From Bifidobacterium sp. N4G05 (GTDB lineage Bacteria; Actinomycetota; Actinomycetes; Actinomycetales; Bifidobacteriaceae): DNA of 64,000 nucleotides. Under the pieces are notes generated by a model. The model was not told where the DNA came from. It did not search any database and saw nothing but the letters and a program-made list of their open reading frames with translations. The position numbers and the translations under genes were made by a program. The number at the start of each line of letters is the position of its first letter. Positions within the stretch are counted from its first letter, which is position 1. Of this stretch, positions 53,391-62,318 are shown one piece after another. Location: assembly GCF_002742445.1 (NCBI RefSeq), contig NZ_NJNQ01000001.1, forward strand, positions 291,969 to 355,968, in the 5' to 3' direction.

Positions 53391-53738
53391 TGTGGGACCT
53401 CCTCGAATTTTTCCTCGCTTTTTCCTCGCGGTATTGCCAACCCGCGTTGTTCGTGCTATAAGCCTATGGTGTTCGAGCCTGGTTCGAACGCGTTTATGCC
53501 GGTATATGAGATACTTGCATGCAACGCACACATCACATATGCGCCAAGTTCACTCCAGATCATGTCAAAATCGCCGCGATTGTGGCATATCTCCCCGTAT
53601 GTACCTACAAAATCGTTGAAAATTCAGATTTTTTCCAGCTTTTTCCATAACTGCGTAAAGATTAAAATACCTGCTCTACCGCAGTCCGACATTGCGTACA
53701 TTTTGCATTTCAATATGTGAGATGGCATAATCCCTCTT
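53391..53738. promoter_or_regulatory. Divergent leuCD / IclR-regulator control region
   Basis: No gene. It must hold the promoters of leuC and the regulator. No leader peptide with Leu codons and no transcription-terminator-like stem is obvious. A short AT-rich stretch with ATATGTGAGATGGCATA lies at 53712-53730, just before the regulator start, and could be an autoregulatory site. Confidence 0.45.
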
Positions 53739-54560
53739 ATGACTTCTTCGAATACAAGCACCACCATGCCTGAATCGCAGTCGGATGAGACTGAGCTTCC
53801 AGCTGAGACCCACCACACGACGTCTTCTCAAAGCAATGAGATTCATTCCGGTGTGGGCGTGCTTGACAAGACCGTCAAAATCCTTGACGCGCTTGAATCC
53901 GGTCCGGCAACGCTCGGACAGCTGGTTTCCTCGACGGGCTTGGCCCGACCGACCGCGCATCGTCTGGCGATTGCGTTGGAGCGTCACCGTTTCGTGCTGC
54001 GCGATCAGCATGGTCGTTTCGTGCTTGGCTCGCGTTTTGCGGAATTGGCCGCTGCTGCCGGCGAGGATCGTTTGCTGACCGCAGCCGCGCCGATTTTGCA
54101 GACGTTGCTGGATCGCACTGGCGAATCCGCGCAGATTTACCGCCGTCAAGGCGATATGCGCGTGTGCATCGCCGCCGTGGAGCGCGCTTCCGGTTTGCGT
54201 GATTCCATTCCGGTTGGTGCGATGCTGTCGATGGAGGCCGGTTCCGCGGCCCAGATTTTGCTGGCTTGGGAGGATTCCGAACGCCTGCATCAGGGGTTGC
54301 GTCACGCCAAGTTCACCGCGGCCAAGCTTACCGCCGTGCGCAAGCGCGGTTGGGCCGAGTCGGTCAACGAGCGCGATGAAGGCGTATGCTCGATTTCCGC
54401 GCCGATTCGCAATGCTTCCGGTCAGGTGATTGCCGCAATTTCGATTTCCGGCCCGGACGGTCGTATGGGGTCCAATCCCGGACGCCGTTACGCCCCGCTG
54501 GTTATGGCTGCCGGCAAGTATTTGACCGACGCCTTGATTAAGGCTTCTTCCGGTCGCTGA
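53739..54560 (+). CDS. IclR-family regulator, LtbR-like
   Basis: A 273-residue regulator. After 40 polar residues rich in Ser, Thr and Glu, the winged helix reads LDKTVKILDALESGPATLGQLVSSTGLARPTAHRLAIALERHRFVLRD, and the IclR effector domain covers residues 100-270. Divergent orientation from leuCD matches LtbR of corynebacteria, which represses leucine and tryptophan synthesis genes, so the same role is inferred. The start at 53739 lacks a good ribosome site; ATG 53766 is an in-frame alternative. Confidence 0.88.
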   Translation: MTSSNTSTTMPESQSDETELPAETHHTTSSQSNEIHSGVGVLDKTVKILDALESGPATLGQLVSSTGLARPTAHRLAIALERHRFVLRDQHGRFVLGSRFAELAAAAGEDRLLTAAAPILQTLLDRTGESAQIYRRQGDMRVCIAAVERASGLRDSIPVGAMLSMEAGSAAQILLAWEDSERLHQGLRHAKFTAAKLTAVRKRGWAESVNERDEGVCSISAPIRNASGQVIAAISISGPDGRMGSNPGRRYAPLVMAAGKYLTDALIKASSGR

Positions 54561-54680
54561 CGGGCAATATACAGCCTCTCAACCGTGTTCCGCGATGCAT
54601 GCAGGACACGGTTTTGCTATTTCCTGCCTTCCGCAAGTTTTGCCATTTCCTTGCAGGATTTGTCATTTCGCTCTTTTCAG

Positions 54681-56186
54681 CTACTTCTTACGCAGCCAAG
54701 TCAACAGTTTGCTCCACCATGTCGGCCGATGCAGCAGATCCACGCCTTCGGATTCGGGCTTCGATTCACTGGTCATGCCGTACGCGTACGCCTTGCCCGC
54801 GCTCGGTTTGCCCACCAATTCGCCGTATTCAAGCAGCTGCGTACGCGGCTCGTACGGATGGCGGATGTCGAACTCGATCAGCCGCGCGGCCCGCTTCTGC
54901 GGCACCGGACCATACGATCCGAAACCGCTGGTGGGCGACGCGATCATCATCAGACCGCCAACCTTGCCTGGCGAAGCCGCCGTCTGCGCATCAGCCGAGG
55001 CCATTTCTCGCGAAACCGGCACTGTTCCAACGAATGCGTTGCGGTGATCATGTCCCGCGGAAATCGCAAAATAGTCATGCTGTTCCAATATCGCGAATTC
55101 ACCGCTGTCGGCATCCGGGCAGCTGACACCCTCCCCCAGATAACTGCCGGGAAGCGTTTTTTCCTCATCCAAAACGTAATGTTTTCCAGCGAAATTGCGG
55201 TAGCCTTCAATCGCACGTGCCGCATTCGCTGCGGCCGGCTTAAGCAGTTGGTAATACTGTTGCACCGGAAAATGCTGGAATACCATGCACGGGACCGCCG
55301 GTTCCTGCGATCGCCCAATTTCCTGCGATTGCGCACGCATCGCTTTCGGCACTTCGGCAAGAAATCGCAACGCCTCCGCGGACGGACTTCCGTACCCGCC
55401 GGAACGCGCGTAATCGCCCGAATCCAGCAATACCAAGCCCAGCACGGACATCGTATGGTCCACATCGGCAACCGGCAATGCGAAGGTGCCCGGCTCGCAA
55501 GCGAATACGCGCTGATTCGGCAAATACGATTCCGCCCGGAGTTGCACGAAACCTGCAGCTTCCGCAGAATCCATGCTTCCCACAGAATTTGCAGAATTTG
55601 CGCCCCCGAGGCCGCTCTCGCCTCCCGTAGGCTCAGGGTTCACGCATCCGGGAAATTCCCTGCAAATGCTTTCGATTTCCGCATTGCTGAGCCCGCATTG
55701 AAAATCGTGGTTGCCGAATGTCACCGCCCACGGAATGCCGCGATCGGCAAGCGGACGCACGAGCTGTTCGACAGTGGCGCGCACGGATGCGCAGGTGCGT
55801 TCCAGCGCAGCTTCGAACCGTTCTGACGCTTCGGAAGACTTGGATGAAGCGGTTTTGGAGGAAATCCCCGCGGCAGCGCTCCAACGACGTTTGCGCGTGG
55901 TTTGCGCGTATGCGGGATCATATCCTGCGATCTGATTGCCGGTGAAGATGACGATATCCGGCCTTGTGGCATCCAGTGACGCTTCGATGAGTTTGACGGT
56001 GTCTTTGCTGACTTTCGGCCCGTCTTGAATGTCGGCAAGCTGCAGAACGCGGAATTTGCCGGATTGGTGGAATTGCAATCGTCCCAGTCGCGCGGATACG
56101 GAAAGCGGGCGATCGTCGCCTTCTTCCGCCGGTTGGATGCGCGGTCGCGTGGCGGCGGCTTTTGCTGCGTTCTGCAATTCAGTCAT
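54681..56186 (-). CDS. Calcineurin-like metallophosphoesterase with altered metal motif
   Basis: A 501-residue protein. The phosphoesterase core is VLQLADIQDGPK (usual DxH as DIQ), DIVIFTGNQIAGYD (usual GDx2 aspartate as Asn), VTFGNHDFQ (GNHD intact), FQHFP and SAGHDHRN (GHxH intact). Two of five motif positions thus differ from the family consensus; the rest supports a metal centre. Dcr2/PAP29-like proteins are the closest general type I recognise. A Ser/Ala/Gly-rich insert (GGANSANSVGSMDSAEAAG) lies mid-protein. The start is ATG 56186. It is followed downstream by no partner. Confidence 0.82.
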   Translation of the reverse strand: MTELQNAAKAAATRPRIQPAEEGDDRPLSVSARLGRLQFHQSGKFRVLQLADIQDGPKVSKDTVKLIEASLDATRPDIVIFTGNQIAGYDPAYAQTTRKRRWSAAAGISSKTASSKSSEASERFEAALERTCASVRATVEQLVRPLADRGIPWAVTFGNHDFQCGLSNAEIESICREFPGCVNPEPTGGESGLGGANSANSVGSMDSAEAAGFVQLRAESYLPNQRVFACEPGTFALPVADVDHTMSVLGLVLLDSGDYARSGGYGSPSAEALRFLAEVPKAMRAQSQEIGRSQEPAVPCMVFQHFPVQQYYQLLKPAAANAARAIEGYRNFAGKHYVLDEEKTLPGSYLGEGVSCPDADSGEFAILEQHDYFAISAGHDHRNAFVGTVPVSREMASADAQTAASPGKVGGLMMIASPTSGFGSYGPVPQKRAARLIEFDIRHPYEPRTQLLEYGELVGKPSAGKAYAYGMTSESKPESEGVDLLHRPTWWSKLLTWLRKK

Positions 56187-56244
56187 GCTTCCTAGGGTAG
56201 TGCAATTTTCTTGGACTATGTTGTACTGGCAGACATGCTTGCGA

Positions 56245-56274
56245 AAAACAAAAAACCCTCGCATCTGCGAGGGT
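56245..56274 (-). terminator. Terminator after tRNA-Gln
   Basis: ACCCTCGCA (56255-56263) and TGCGAGGGT (56266-56274) form a tight stem; on the minus strand TTTTTTGTTTTTC follows. Confidence 0.9.
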
Positions 56275-56277
56275 CAT

Positions 56278-56352
56278 TGGCTGGGATGCCTGGACTCGAA
56301 CCAAGAATGGCTGAACCAGAATCAGCTGTGTTGCCAATTACACCACATCCCA
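56278..56352 (-). tRNA. tRNA-Gln (CTG)
   Basis: The minus strand folds as a 72-base tRNA plus an encoded CCA. Acceptor arms TGGGATG and CATCCCA pair; the anticodon arm GCTG-ATTCTGGT-TCAGC style segment gives anticodon CTG; the T arm carries GGTTCGAGTCC. It lies just after tRNA-Glu on the same strand. Confidence 0.9.
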
Positions 56353-56390
56353 ATTTGGCAGGCGTGGCAACTTCGAAAAGTTGTCCGTCG

Positions 56391-56463
56391 TACCCCCGAC
56401 CGGATTTGAACCGGTGTTGGCGCCGTGAGAGGGCGTAGTCCTAGACCGCTAGACGACGGGGGC
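56391..56463 (-). tRNA. tRNA-Glu (CTC)
   Basis: A 73-base tRNA on the minus strand. Acceptor GCCCCCG pairs with CGGGGGT (one G-T pair), the anticodon stem-loop CGCC-CTCTCAC-GGCG gives CTC, and the T loop is GGTTCAAATCC. CCA is not encoded. gltX is upstream on the same strand. Confidence 0.9.
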
Positions 56464-56589
56464 TTGAGTTATTGCTGTGATTCTCAGCTGAGCCGTGAAC
56501 CGCAACGAGTGATAAATATACGCGAATCCGTAGGAGTGCGCAAGTCACGGCGTGTCGCGCCATTTTCCGCCATTCTTAAACAGCATCCC

Positions 56590-56627
56590 AGAACAACAAA
56601 CCCGCTGGAACGGAACATTCCAGCGGG
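56590..56627 (-). terminator. Terminator after gltX
   Basis: CCCGCTGGAA (56601-56610) and TTCCAGCGGG (56618-56627) form the stem; on the minus strand TTTGTTGTT follows. It separates gltX from the tRNA pair, 40 bases after the gltX stop. Confidence 0.8.
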
Positions 56628-56667
56628 TCGACAGTCATGCGATCGGCAAAATCACACCATCAGCGCA

Positions 56668-58188
56668 TCACAGGTGCTCGCGCAAGCCCTGCAAGCGTGC
56701 GACGGTGATCTCCTTGCCAACGATCTCCATGGATTCGAACAGCGGCGGAGACACGCGACGGCCGCTCATGGCCACACGCACCGGACCGAACGCCAGACGC
56801 GGCTTGTAACCGCCATCTTCGATCAGCGACTTGTTCAGTGTCTCATGCAGGAAGTCGGTCTTCCAATCATCTTCAGCAACGTCGGAAAGCGCCGCAATGG
56901 CGGCGTCGAGCACTGCCGGAGCGGAATCCTTCAACTGCTTCTTGGCGTCATCATCAGGCTCGATGTAGCCCTCGGTGGAGAGCAGCGAGCCCACCATGCC
57001 GGCGACCTCGCCCAGCAGGCGCACGCGCGGCTGCACGAGCTCCACGGAAGCGGACAGCACCTCACGCTCGCGATCGGTCAGCGCATCCCAGGAATCGGCG
57101 GAGACCACGCCATCGCGGTTCAGGTACGGCACGGCACGGTTCAGGAAGTCCTGCGGCTCAAGCATACGGATGTGCTCGGCGTTGATGGAAATGGCCTTGT
57201 CGAGGTCGAAACGGGCCGGATTGGCCTTGACGTCACGCACGTCGAACTTTTCGATCATTTCTTCCATGGAGAACACGTCGCGGTCGGCGGCGATGGACCA
57301 ACCCAGCAGCGCCAGGTAGTTCAGCAGGCCTTCGCGAATGAAACCGTTGTCGCGATGCAGGAACAGATTGGATTCCGGGTCACGCTTGGAAAGCTTCTTG
57401 TTGCCCTGGCCCATCACGTACGGCATGTGGCCGAACAGCGGCATTTCCTTGGCCACGCCCAGCTCGATCAGGTAACGGTAGAGCACGATCTGACGCGGGG
57501 TGGAGCTCAGCAGGTCCTCGCCGCGCAGCACCACGTTGATGTTCATCATGGCGTCGTCGACCGGGTTGGTCAACGTGTACAGCGGATCGCCGTTCGGGCG
57601 CACGATCACGTAATCCGGCACGGAACCAGCCTTGAACTCGATGCGGCCACGGATCAGATCGTCGAACGCGACATCCTCATCGGGCATGCGGATACGCAGG
57701 GCGGGCTTGCGGCCTTCGGCACGGAAGGCGGCCTTCTGCTCTTCGGTGAGATCACGGTCGTAGCCGTCGTAACCGAAAGCCTTCGGGCGGCCGGCGGCCA
57801 CGTTGCGGGCTTCGATTTCTTCCGGAGTGGAGAAGGATTCGTATGCATAGCCGGCTTCAAGCAGCTTGGCTGCGACATCCTTGTAGATGTCGCCGCGCTC
57901 GGACTGGCGGTACGGGCCGTCGGGGCCACCCACGTTGATGCCCTCGTCCCAGTCGATGCCCAGCCAATTCAGGGCTTCGATGATCTGGTTGTAGCTTTCC
58001 TCGGAGTCGCGCTGGGCGTCCGTATCTTCAATACGGAACACGAACGTGCCCTTGGTATGGCGGGCCTCAGCCCAGTTGAACAGTGCGGTGCGGACCATGC
58101 CGACGTGCGGAATGCCGGTCGGGGACGGGCAGAAACGCACGCGAACATGCTCAGGAAGTTCTGGTTTGGTGTTTTCAGCTTCAGTCAT
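56668..58188 (-). CDS. gltX: Glutamyl-tRNA synthetase
   Basis: Class I synthetase of 506 residues. The HIGH motif appears as [11 protein letters not shown] (21-31), KMSKS as [13 protein letters not shown], and [26 protein letters not shown] is characteristic of GluRS. No GlnRS gene is in this window; in related bacteria this enzyme also charges tRNA-Gln for GatCAB, so a non-discriminating role is likely but not shown. The start at 58188 follows GGAGCTT. It precedes tRNA-Glu and tRNA-Gln on the same strand, an apt grouping. Confidence 0.95.
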   Translation of the reverse strand: MTEAENTKPELPEHVRVRFCPSPTGIPHVGMVRTALFNWAEARHTKGTFVFRIEDTDAQRDSEESYNQIIEALNWLGIDWDEGINVGGPDGPYRQSERGDIYKDVAAKLLEAGYAYESFSTPEEIEARNVAAGRPKAFGYDGYDRDLTEEQKAAFRAEGRKPALRIRMPDEDVAFDDLIRGRIEFKAGSVPDYVIVRPNGDPLYTLTNPVDDAMMNINVVLRGEDLLSSTPRQIVLYRYLIELGVAKEMPLFGHMPYVMGQGNKKLSKRDPESNLFLHRDNGFIREGLLNYLALLGWSIAADRDVFSMEEMIEKFDVRDVKANPARFDLDKAISINAEHIRMLEPQDFLNRAVPYLNRDGVVSADSWDALTDREREVLSASVELVQPRVRLLGEVAGMVGSLLSTEGYIEPDDDAKKQLKDSAPAVLDAAIAALSDVAEDDWKTDFLHETLNKSLIEDGGYKPRLAFGPVRVAMSGRRVSPPLFESMEIVGKEITVARLQGLREHL

Positions 58189-58509
58189 AAGCTCCATTGT
58201 GCCCCGCAAACCGGACGTGCCATCCAGTCCCACGCACCAACTCGCTTTTCGCGGTCATGAACATCCTGCAGCTAATTGACCCGATGATCGCAGCCACCAA
58301 TCCTTACAACACCATGCTGGGCATGAGCCGCGCCATCGACGGACTTCCCCAACGCGTCAGAAGATGCCCCAAGTCAAAGGGGATTTTTGCGGGGTCCGTC
58401 GGGATTGTCCCACACTGCAATATTTTTCGGTATTTTTGGCGATGCAAGAGTACTGTGTTAATCGACTTCACTTTTTTGATGTCGATTCACTTTCCGAAAG
58501 GGTAATCTA
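58189..58509. promoter_or_regulatory. Divergent region between gltX and the DUF805 gene
   Basis: No supported gene. A 7-base inverted repeat, AATCGAC (58460-58466) and GTCGATT (58481-58487), sits 23 bases before the DUF805 start, a good operator position. GAAAGGG then serves as ribosome site. A plus-strand frame from 58257 begins MNILQLIDPMIAATNPYNTM but shows no family signal and reaches the inverted repeat. Confidence 0.45.
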
Positions 58510-59853
58510 ATGACGGACCCCAACCAATATAATCCGCAGAACCCGCAGCAGGCCCAGCAATATGGCGGTTACGGCTCCTACGGTCAGAATGATTACGGCC
58601 AGCAGGCACCGCAATACGGCGCACCCGACTACGGCCAGCAGGCACCCCAGTATGGCGCGCCTCAATACAGCGCACCGCAATACGGCAATGCGGCCGGATA
58701 CAACCAGCAGCAGCCGCAATACGGCGCACCGCAACCTCAGCCACAGGGGTCCGGCAGCTTCTTCGCACTGACCGCTCCGCTCGACCAGCCGGCCTACAAC
58801 TGCACCATCGGCGAGGCGTTCATCCGCTTCTGGAAAAAGTACGCCACGTTCAAGGGCCGCGCCTCCCGCGGCGAATTCTGGTGGTGGGTTCTGTGCACAT
58901 TCATCATCCAGATCGCGTTTGCCGTCATCTTCGCGGTGTTGGGCGCCATCATCGACAGCAATACAGCCAATGGAATGCGAAGCTTCGTCAACACCATTTG
59001 GGCACTGGCAACGATTGTTCCATCCCTTGCGCTTTCCGTTCGCCGCCTGCACGACACCAACAAGGCCGGCACCACGCTGGTCATCCTCTACGCGATTGAC
59101 TTCATCGGTGGCGTTCTGCTGAGCGTCGGCCTCGTCATGACGGGACTTGGCGCCATTTCCGTAATCGGTGGCGGATCGAGCTCGACTGGCACAGCCGGCA
59201 TACTCCTGTTGATCATCGGTTTCATCGCATGCCTGGCCACGTCGATCGTGCTCATTGTGCTCATGGCCAAGAAGACCGATCCAGCCGGCGCACGCTTCGA
59301 CGATCCGGCAGCCGGCAACGGCTACGCCCCAGCCCCGGGCATGCCACCGACCGCAACCGCACAATACGCCCCGAACGGCACTCCGGCACCGGTCGCCGAC
59401 CCGTACGCAGCGGCTGTTCCGACGCCAACCGCTGATCCGTATACGGCAGCCGCTCCGGCACCTGCAATGCCTGCGCCGACTCCGGCAATGCCCACCGCAG
59501 ACCCGTATGGCGCTCCGACCCCAGCCCCGGCAGCCACCAACACTCCGTACGGCAACCCGTATGGCGCTCCTTACGGAACTCCGACCGATCAGTACGCAGC
59601 ACCTGCGATGCCAGCCGCTCCAGCCGCCCAGTACACTCCGGCCGCCCCGGCAACTCCGCATGCAGCCCCGGCACCCGAAGCCCCTTCCATGCCGAGCATG
59701 CCTCCGCTGCCTACGGTTCCGGAACAGTCCACCCAGCTTGACCAGACGCAGTTCGATCGCCCCACGTTCGGCAACGATTCGCAGGGCCAGACCCCGTACG
59801 GATCCGACAATTCCGACGATTCCGACGATCCTACCGTGTACGGCAACATATAG
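58510..59853 (+). CDS. DUF805 membrane protein with long disordered flanks
   Basis: A 447-residue protein. Residues 1-85 are Gln/Tyr/Pro/Gly-rich with repeated YGQQAPQYGAP units. A DUF805 membrane domain follows (about 95-255; RFWKKYATFKGRASRGEFWWWVLCTFIIQ, VRRLHDTNKAG are its hallmarks) with four hydrophobic segments. Residues 265-447 are Ala/Pro/Thr-rich with repeated PYGAP and TADPY motifs, ending in SDNSDDSDDPTVYG. DUF805 has no fixed function; Tyr/Gln-rich tails suggest protein-protein or cell-wall contacts. ATG at 58510 follows GAAAGGG. Confidence 0.85.
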   Translation: MTDPNQYNPQNPQQAQQYGGYGSYGQNDYGQQAPQYGAPDYGQQAPQYGAPQYSAPQYGNAAGYNQQQPQYGAPQPQPQGSGSFFALTAPLDQPAYNCTIGEAFIRFWKKYATFKGRASRGEFWWWVLCTFIIQIAFAVIFAVLGAIIDSNTANGMRSFVNTIWALATIVPSLALSVRRLHDTNKAGTTLVILYAIDFIGGVLLSVGLVMTGLGAISVIGGGSSSTGTAGILLLIIGFIACLATSIVLIVLMAKKTDPAGARFDDPAAGNGYAPAPGMPPTATAQYAPNGTPAPVADPYAAAVPTPTADPYTAAAPAPAMPAPTPAMPTADPYGAPTPAPAATNTPYGNPYGAPYGTPTDQYAAPAMPAAPAAQYTPAAPATPHAAPAPEAPSMPSMPPLPTVPEQSTQLDQTQFDRPTFGNDSQGQTPYGSDNSDDSDDPTVYGNI

Positions 59854-59920
59854 CATTGACGAAATATGCAGGTTCAGCACTGAACTTAAGAACCGAACTT
59901 GCAATAATCAGTACTACATA

Positions 59921-59963
59921 AAGAAAATCCCGGCACCGCAATCGCAAGTGCCGGGATTTTCTT
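59921..59963. terminator. Bidirectional terminator between the DUF805 gene and the next minus-strand gene
   Basis: AAGAAAATCCCGGCAC (59921-59936) pairs perfectly with GTGCCGGGATTTTCTT (59948-59963). Confidence 0.9.
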
Positions 59964-60014
59964 ATTCCTATATCGATAATTCCCACTAATTCGGATTATC
60001 TCGGATTGCCCACG

Positions 60015-61043
60015 TCACGCAGCATCCGCACCTTCGCCTGAATCACCCGAATCATCGGAATCATCCATGTAGCTCATACTTTTCATAGCGTCCGTCATCA
60101 AATTGAACTTTTCAGCGAGCGCTTCCTTGCTCTTACGTTCATCCTCATCTTTGGCTTCCTGCTCGGCCCTCTTCGGATCCCAACGCAGGCACTCCGCATG
60201 ATGATCCCACTCCATACCCGCGCACGGAATGACATTGTCCGCGGTTATGGTGAATGTGTTGTCGCAGAAGGAATTCTCCTCGAGTGGCGTTGCCCTGCCC
60301 GCCTCACGCACAGCATTACGCAGCGCAACCATTCGAGACAAGGTCACGTCGCCGACATAGATCGGCGGAACAGCCATCTGCTCGCACAACTCGTTGATGT
60401 ACAGCATCACCGGCAGCACGCGCACGGTCTGTTCGTCCACATCGTCAATGCCTTCGCACATGAGATTCATCAGACCGTCACCCACCGCGAGCGCCGCGAG
60501 GAATCGCCCGGTGAGCGTCCTTGGGGTCGTGGTGAAAGCGTAGCAGTAGTTGACATCTTCCAGCGCTCCGCCGTCGAAGCCCAGGCTGACGCTCTGCCGA
60601 ATGTACTCCACGATCTTTTGCAGTATATTGCGGACTTCCGTCTCGACATGGGCGTCGATGAAGATGCCCAGAATGTCGGCCGCTTCGAAGAACAGGTCGG
60701 CATTGTTGGTTTCGGAATAATTGCGCATCACATCGTATGCCTGATTGGCCCGCGTGAGCGCTTGCACAATTTCCGGATCGCAACCCGGAATCTCGTCCAT
60801 TCCCTCGTACACGGCTTCCGCCACGGACGGGTTAATCCCGTGGGACAATCGCAGCATTGCCCTTGCCATGGTGCAGGAGAATCTTACTTGCAGATCTTCC
60901 GTGTACTTTGCGTCATTCTCCATCTCCTGAACGGTTTGCAGCGGCCATAATTCCACCACTCCAACACAGCTTTCGATGGCAATTTTCATATGAGGCCTAT
61001 CGAATAATTGATAAAGCGCTCCGTTGTTGATAGTGAAAGCCAT
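60015..61043 (-). CDS. Protein of unknown function
   Basis: A 342-residue soluble, mostly helical protein; I recognise no family. It begins MAFTINNGALYQLFDRPHMKIAIESCVGVVEL and has a central DVNYCYAFTTTPRTLTGRFLAALAVGDGLMNLM block, then a Lys/Glu-rich helix (KRAEQEAKDEDERKSKEALAEKF) and an Asp/Ser acidic tail (SYMDDSDDSGDSGEGADAA). AAAGGGGCA precedes the ATG at 61043. It is transcribed alone, between the DUF805 gene and a histidine phosphatase. No signal peptide or membrane segment is seen. Confidence 0.75.
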   Translation of the reverse strand: MAFTINNGALYQLFDRPHMKIAIESCVGVVELWPLQTVQEMENDAKYTEDLQVRFSCTMARAMLRLSHGINPSVAEAVYEGMDEIPGCDPEIVQALTRANQAYDVMRNYSETNNADLFFEAADILGIFIDAHVETEVRNILQKIVEYIRQSVSLGFDGGALEDVNYCYAFTTTPRTLTGRFLAALAVGDGLMNLMCEGIDDVDEQTVRVLPVMLYINELCEQMAVPPIYVGDVTLSRMVALRNAVREAGRATPLEENSFCDNTFTITADNVIPCAGMEWDHHAECLRWDPKRAEQEAKDEDERKSKEALAEKFNLMTDAMKSMSYMDDSDDSGDSGEGADAA

Positions 61044-61209
61044 GCGTGCCCCTTTGCAGCTTCGACATTTTGTTTTCCTCACTGGACCCAACAGCATCCA
61101 GCCCTTCCATGATTGCATGGAATCCCCGTTCTTTCAACAACCGCCGCACTCATTGTCGCGTGTCTCGGTCAGAAGTTTCCAATCCGGCGATTCCATGCCG
61201 CATTATGCG

Positions 61210-61869
61210 CTATTTCACGTCGGCCGCGGGATCGACGTAAGCGATCGACAATACTTTGCGTGTATCGCAATCGTACGTAATGGAAGTGATGGAGGCGAGT
61301 GCCGTATGGCGTAGCAGCATATTATGTTCCGGGTGCCCGGTTTCCAGCATGTGCCTGTAGCTCCAGATGGGCGATTCATGGCTGACTACGATGATTTGCT
61401 CGCCGGGATGCTCCCCCACTTTTTCGAGGGCGAACGCTTGCACACGATGCGCGATCGACTGGTAGCTTTCACCCCAGCTTGGCTTCCACAGGTTGCGTAC
61501 CAGCTTCCAGTTGCCGTTTTTCCAGAGTGCGCCTTCGCCGTAGCCGATGCGCGTGCCGCGGAATTCGTTGCGCGCTTCGATGATGCGCTCGTCGGTGGTG
61601 AGTTCCAGCGGCTCCTCGCCACGGGTTTCACGCACTTCGTTGAGTGCGGTGAGGATTTCGCCGGCCGTTTCGCGCGTGCGTTCCAGCGGCGACGAGTAGA
61701 TGGCGGAAACTGTGTTGAGTCGTGGATTGACGGCAATGTAGTGCGCGGTCGCCTGCGCCATGCGCACACCCACTTCCGACAGGTGGAATCCGGGCAGTCG
61801 TTCGTAGAGCAAATGCCCTGGATTTTCGACTTTGCCGTGACGTACGAAATGGATGGTTGTTGCGGGCAT
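61210..61869 (-). CDS. Histidine phosphatase family (phosphoglycerate mutase-like) protein
   Basis: A 219-residue enzyme of the branch-2/branch-1 histidine phosphatase fold. TIHFVRHGKVENPG is the RHG motif with the phosphorylated His; IYSSPLERTRETA and IIVVSHESPIW carry the second Arg/His; TDERIIEARNEFRG supplies the Glu. The substrate is unknown; many relatives hydrolyse sugar phosphates or alpha-ribazole phosphate. The start at 61869 follows GGCGGTAGG; an upstream frame extension to 62013 has no support. Confidence 0.87.
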   Translation of the reverse strand: MPATTIHFVRHGKVENPGHLLYERLPGFHLSEVGVRMAQATAHYIAVNPRLNTVSAIYSSPLERTRETAGEILTALNEVRETRGEEPLELTTDERIIEARNEFRGTRIGYGEGALWKNGNWKLVRNLWKPSWGESYQSIAHRVQAFALEKVGEHPGEQIIVVSHESPIWSYRHMLETGHPEHNMLLRHTALASITSITYDCDTRKVLSIAYVDPAADVK

Positions 61870-62318
61870 CCCTACCGCCTTTCCGCAAGATGCTGCCGGA
61901 CTGCTGACGTTGACCGATGGAACGAAAATCCTGCAATCGCAAGCTGTGGAAGCGTTGCGCAACCATTTTGCAACAACCGTCTTTCGCCCGCCGGACATCT
62001 TTTCGTCCACCAAGTGAACGTGTGGTGAGTACTTACAAAATAGCCAATCGAATTATGTCTGCCAACCTCAATGCACCGCGTGTTGCGACAGTACCTCCGC
62101 ATAAAGTTGTCTAGTTCAAGAAAATGGCACACAACCAATCTCCACCCCCTATGCAACACGCTTGAACGTCAATCGATTGACGTTCAAGCAAGGTTGAAGT
62201 GAGAGACTGGGGCTGGAGAGAAAACAATCAAGACAGAACAAGGGTATGTCAAGCGGTCCGCGGCAACGCAACGCAGCGGACGCAAGCACCAACCGTGAGC
62301 AGAAAGGAGCGGCAAAAC
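61870..62318. other. Divergent control region before the MFS gene
   Basis: Apart from the 30-bp palindrome no gene or RNA is recognised. AAAGGAG lies nine bases before the MFS ATG. A housekeeping promoter is not obvious. Confidence 0.5.
62160..62189. promoter_or_regulatory. Perfect 30-bp palindrome upstream of the MFS gene
   Basis: Two exact arms with half-site GCTTGAACGTCAATC meet at a central ATCGAT. It lies 129 bases before the MFS start and 290 bases from the histidine phosphatase start. No T run follows, so it is not a terminator. The central CAATCGATTG resembles a LacI-type operator core. Confidence 0.65.
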
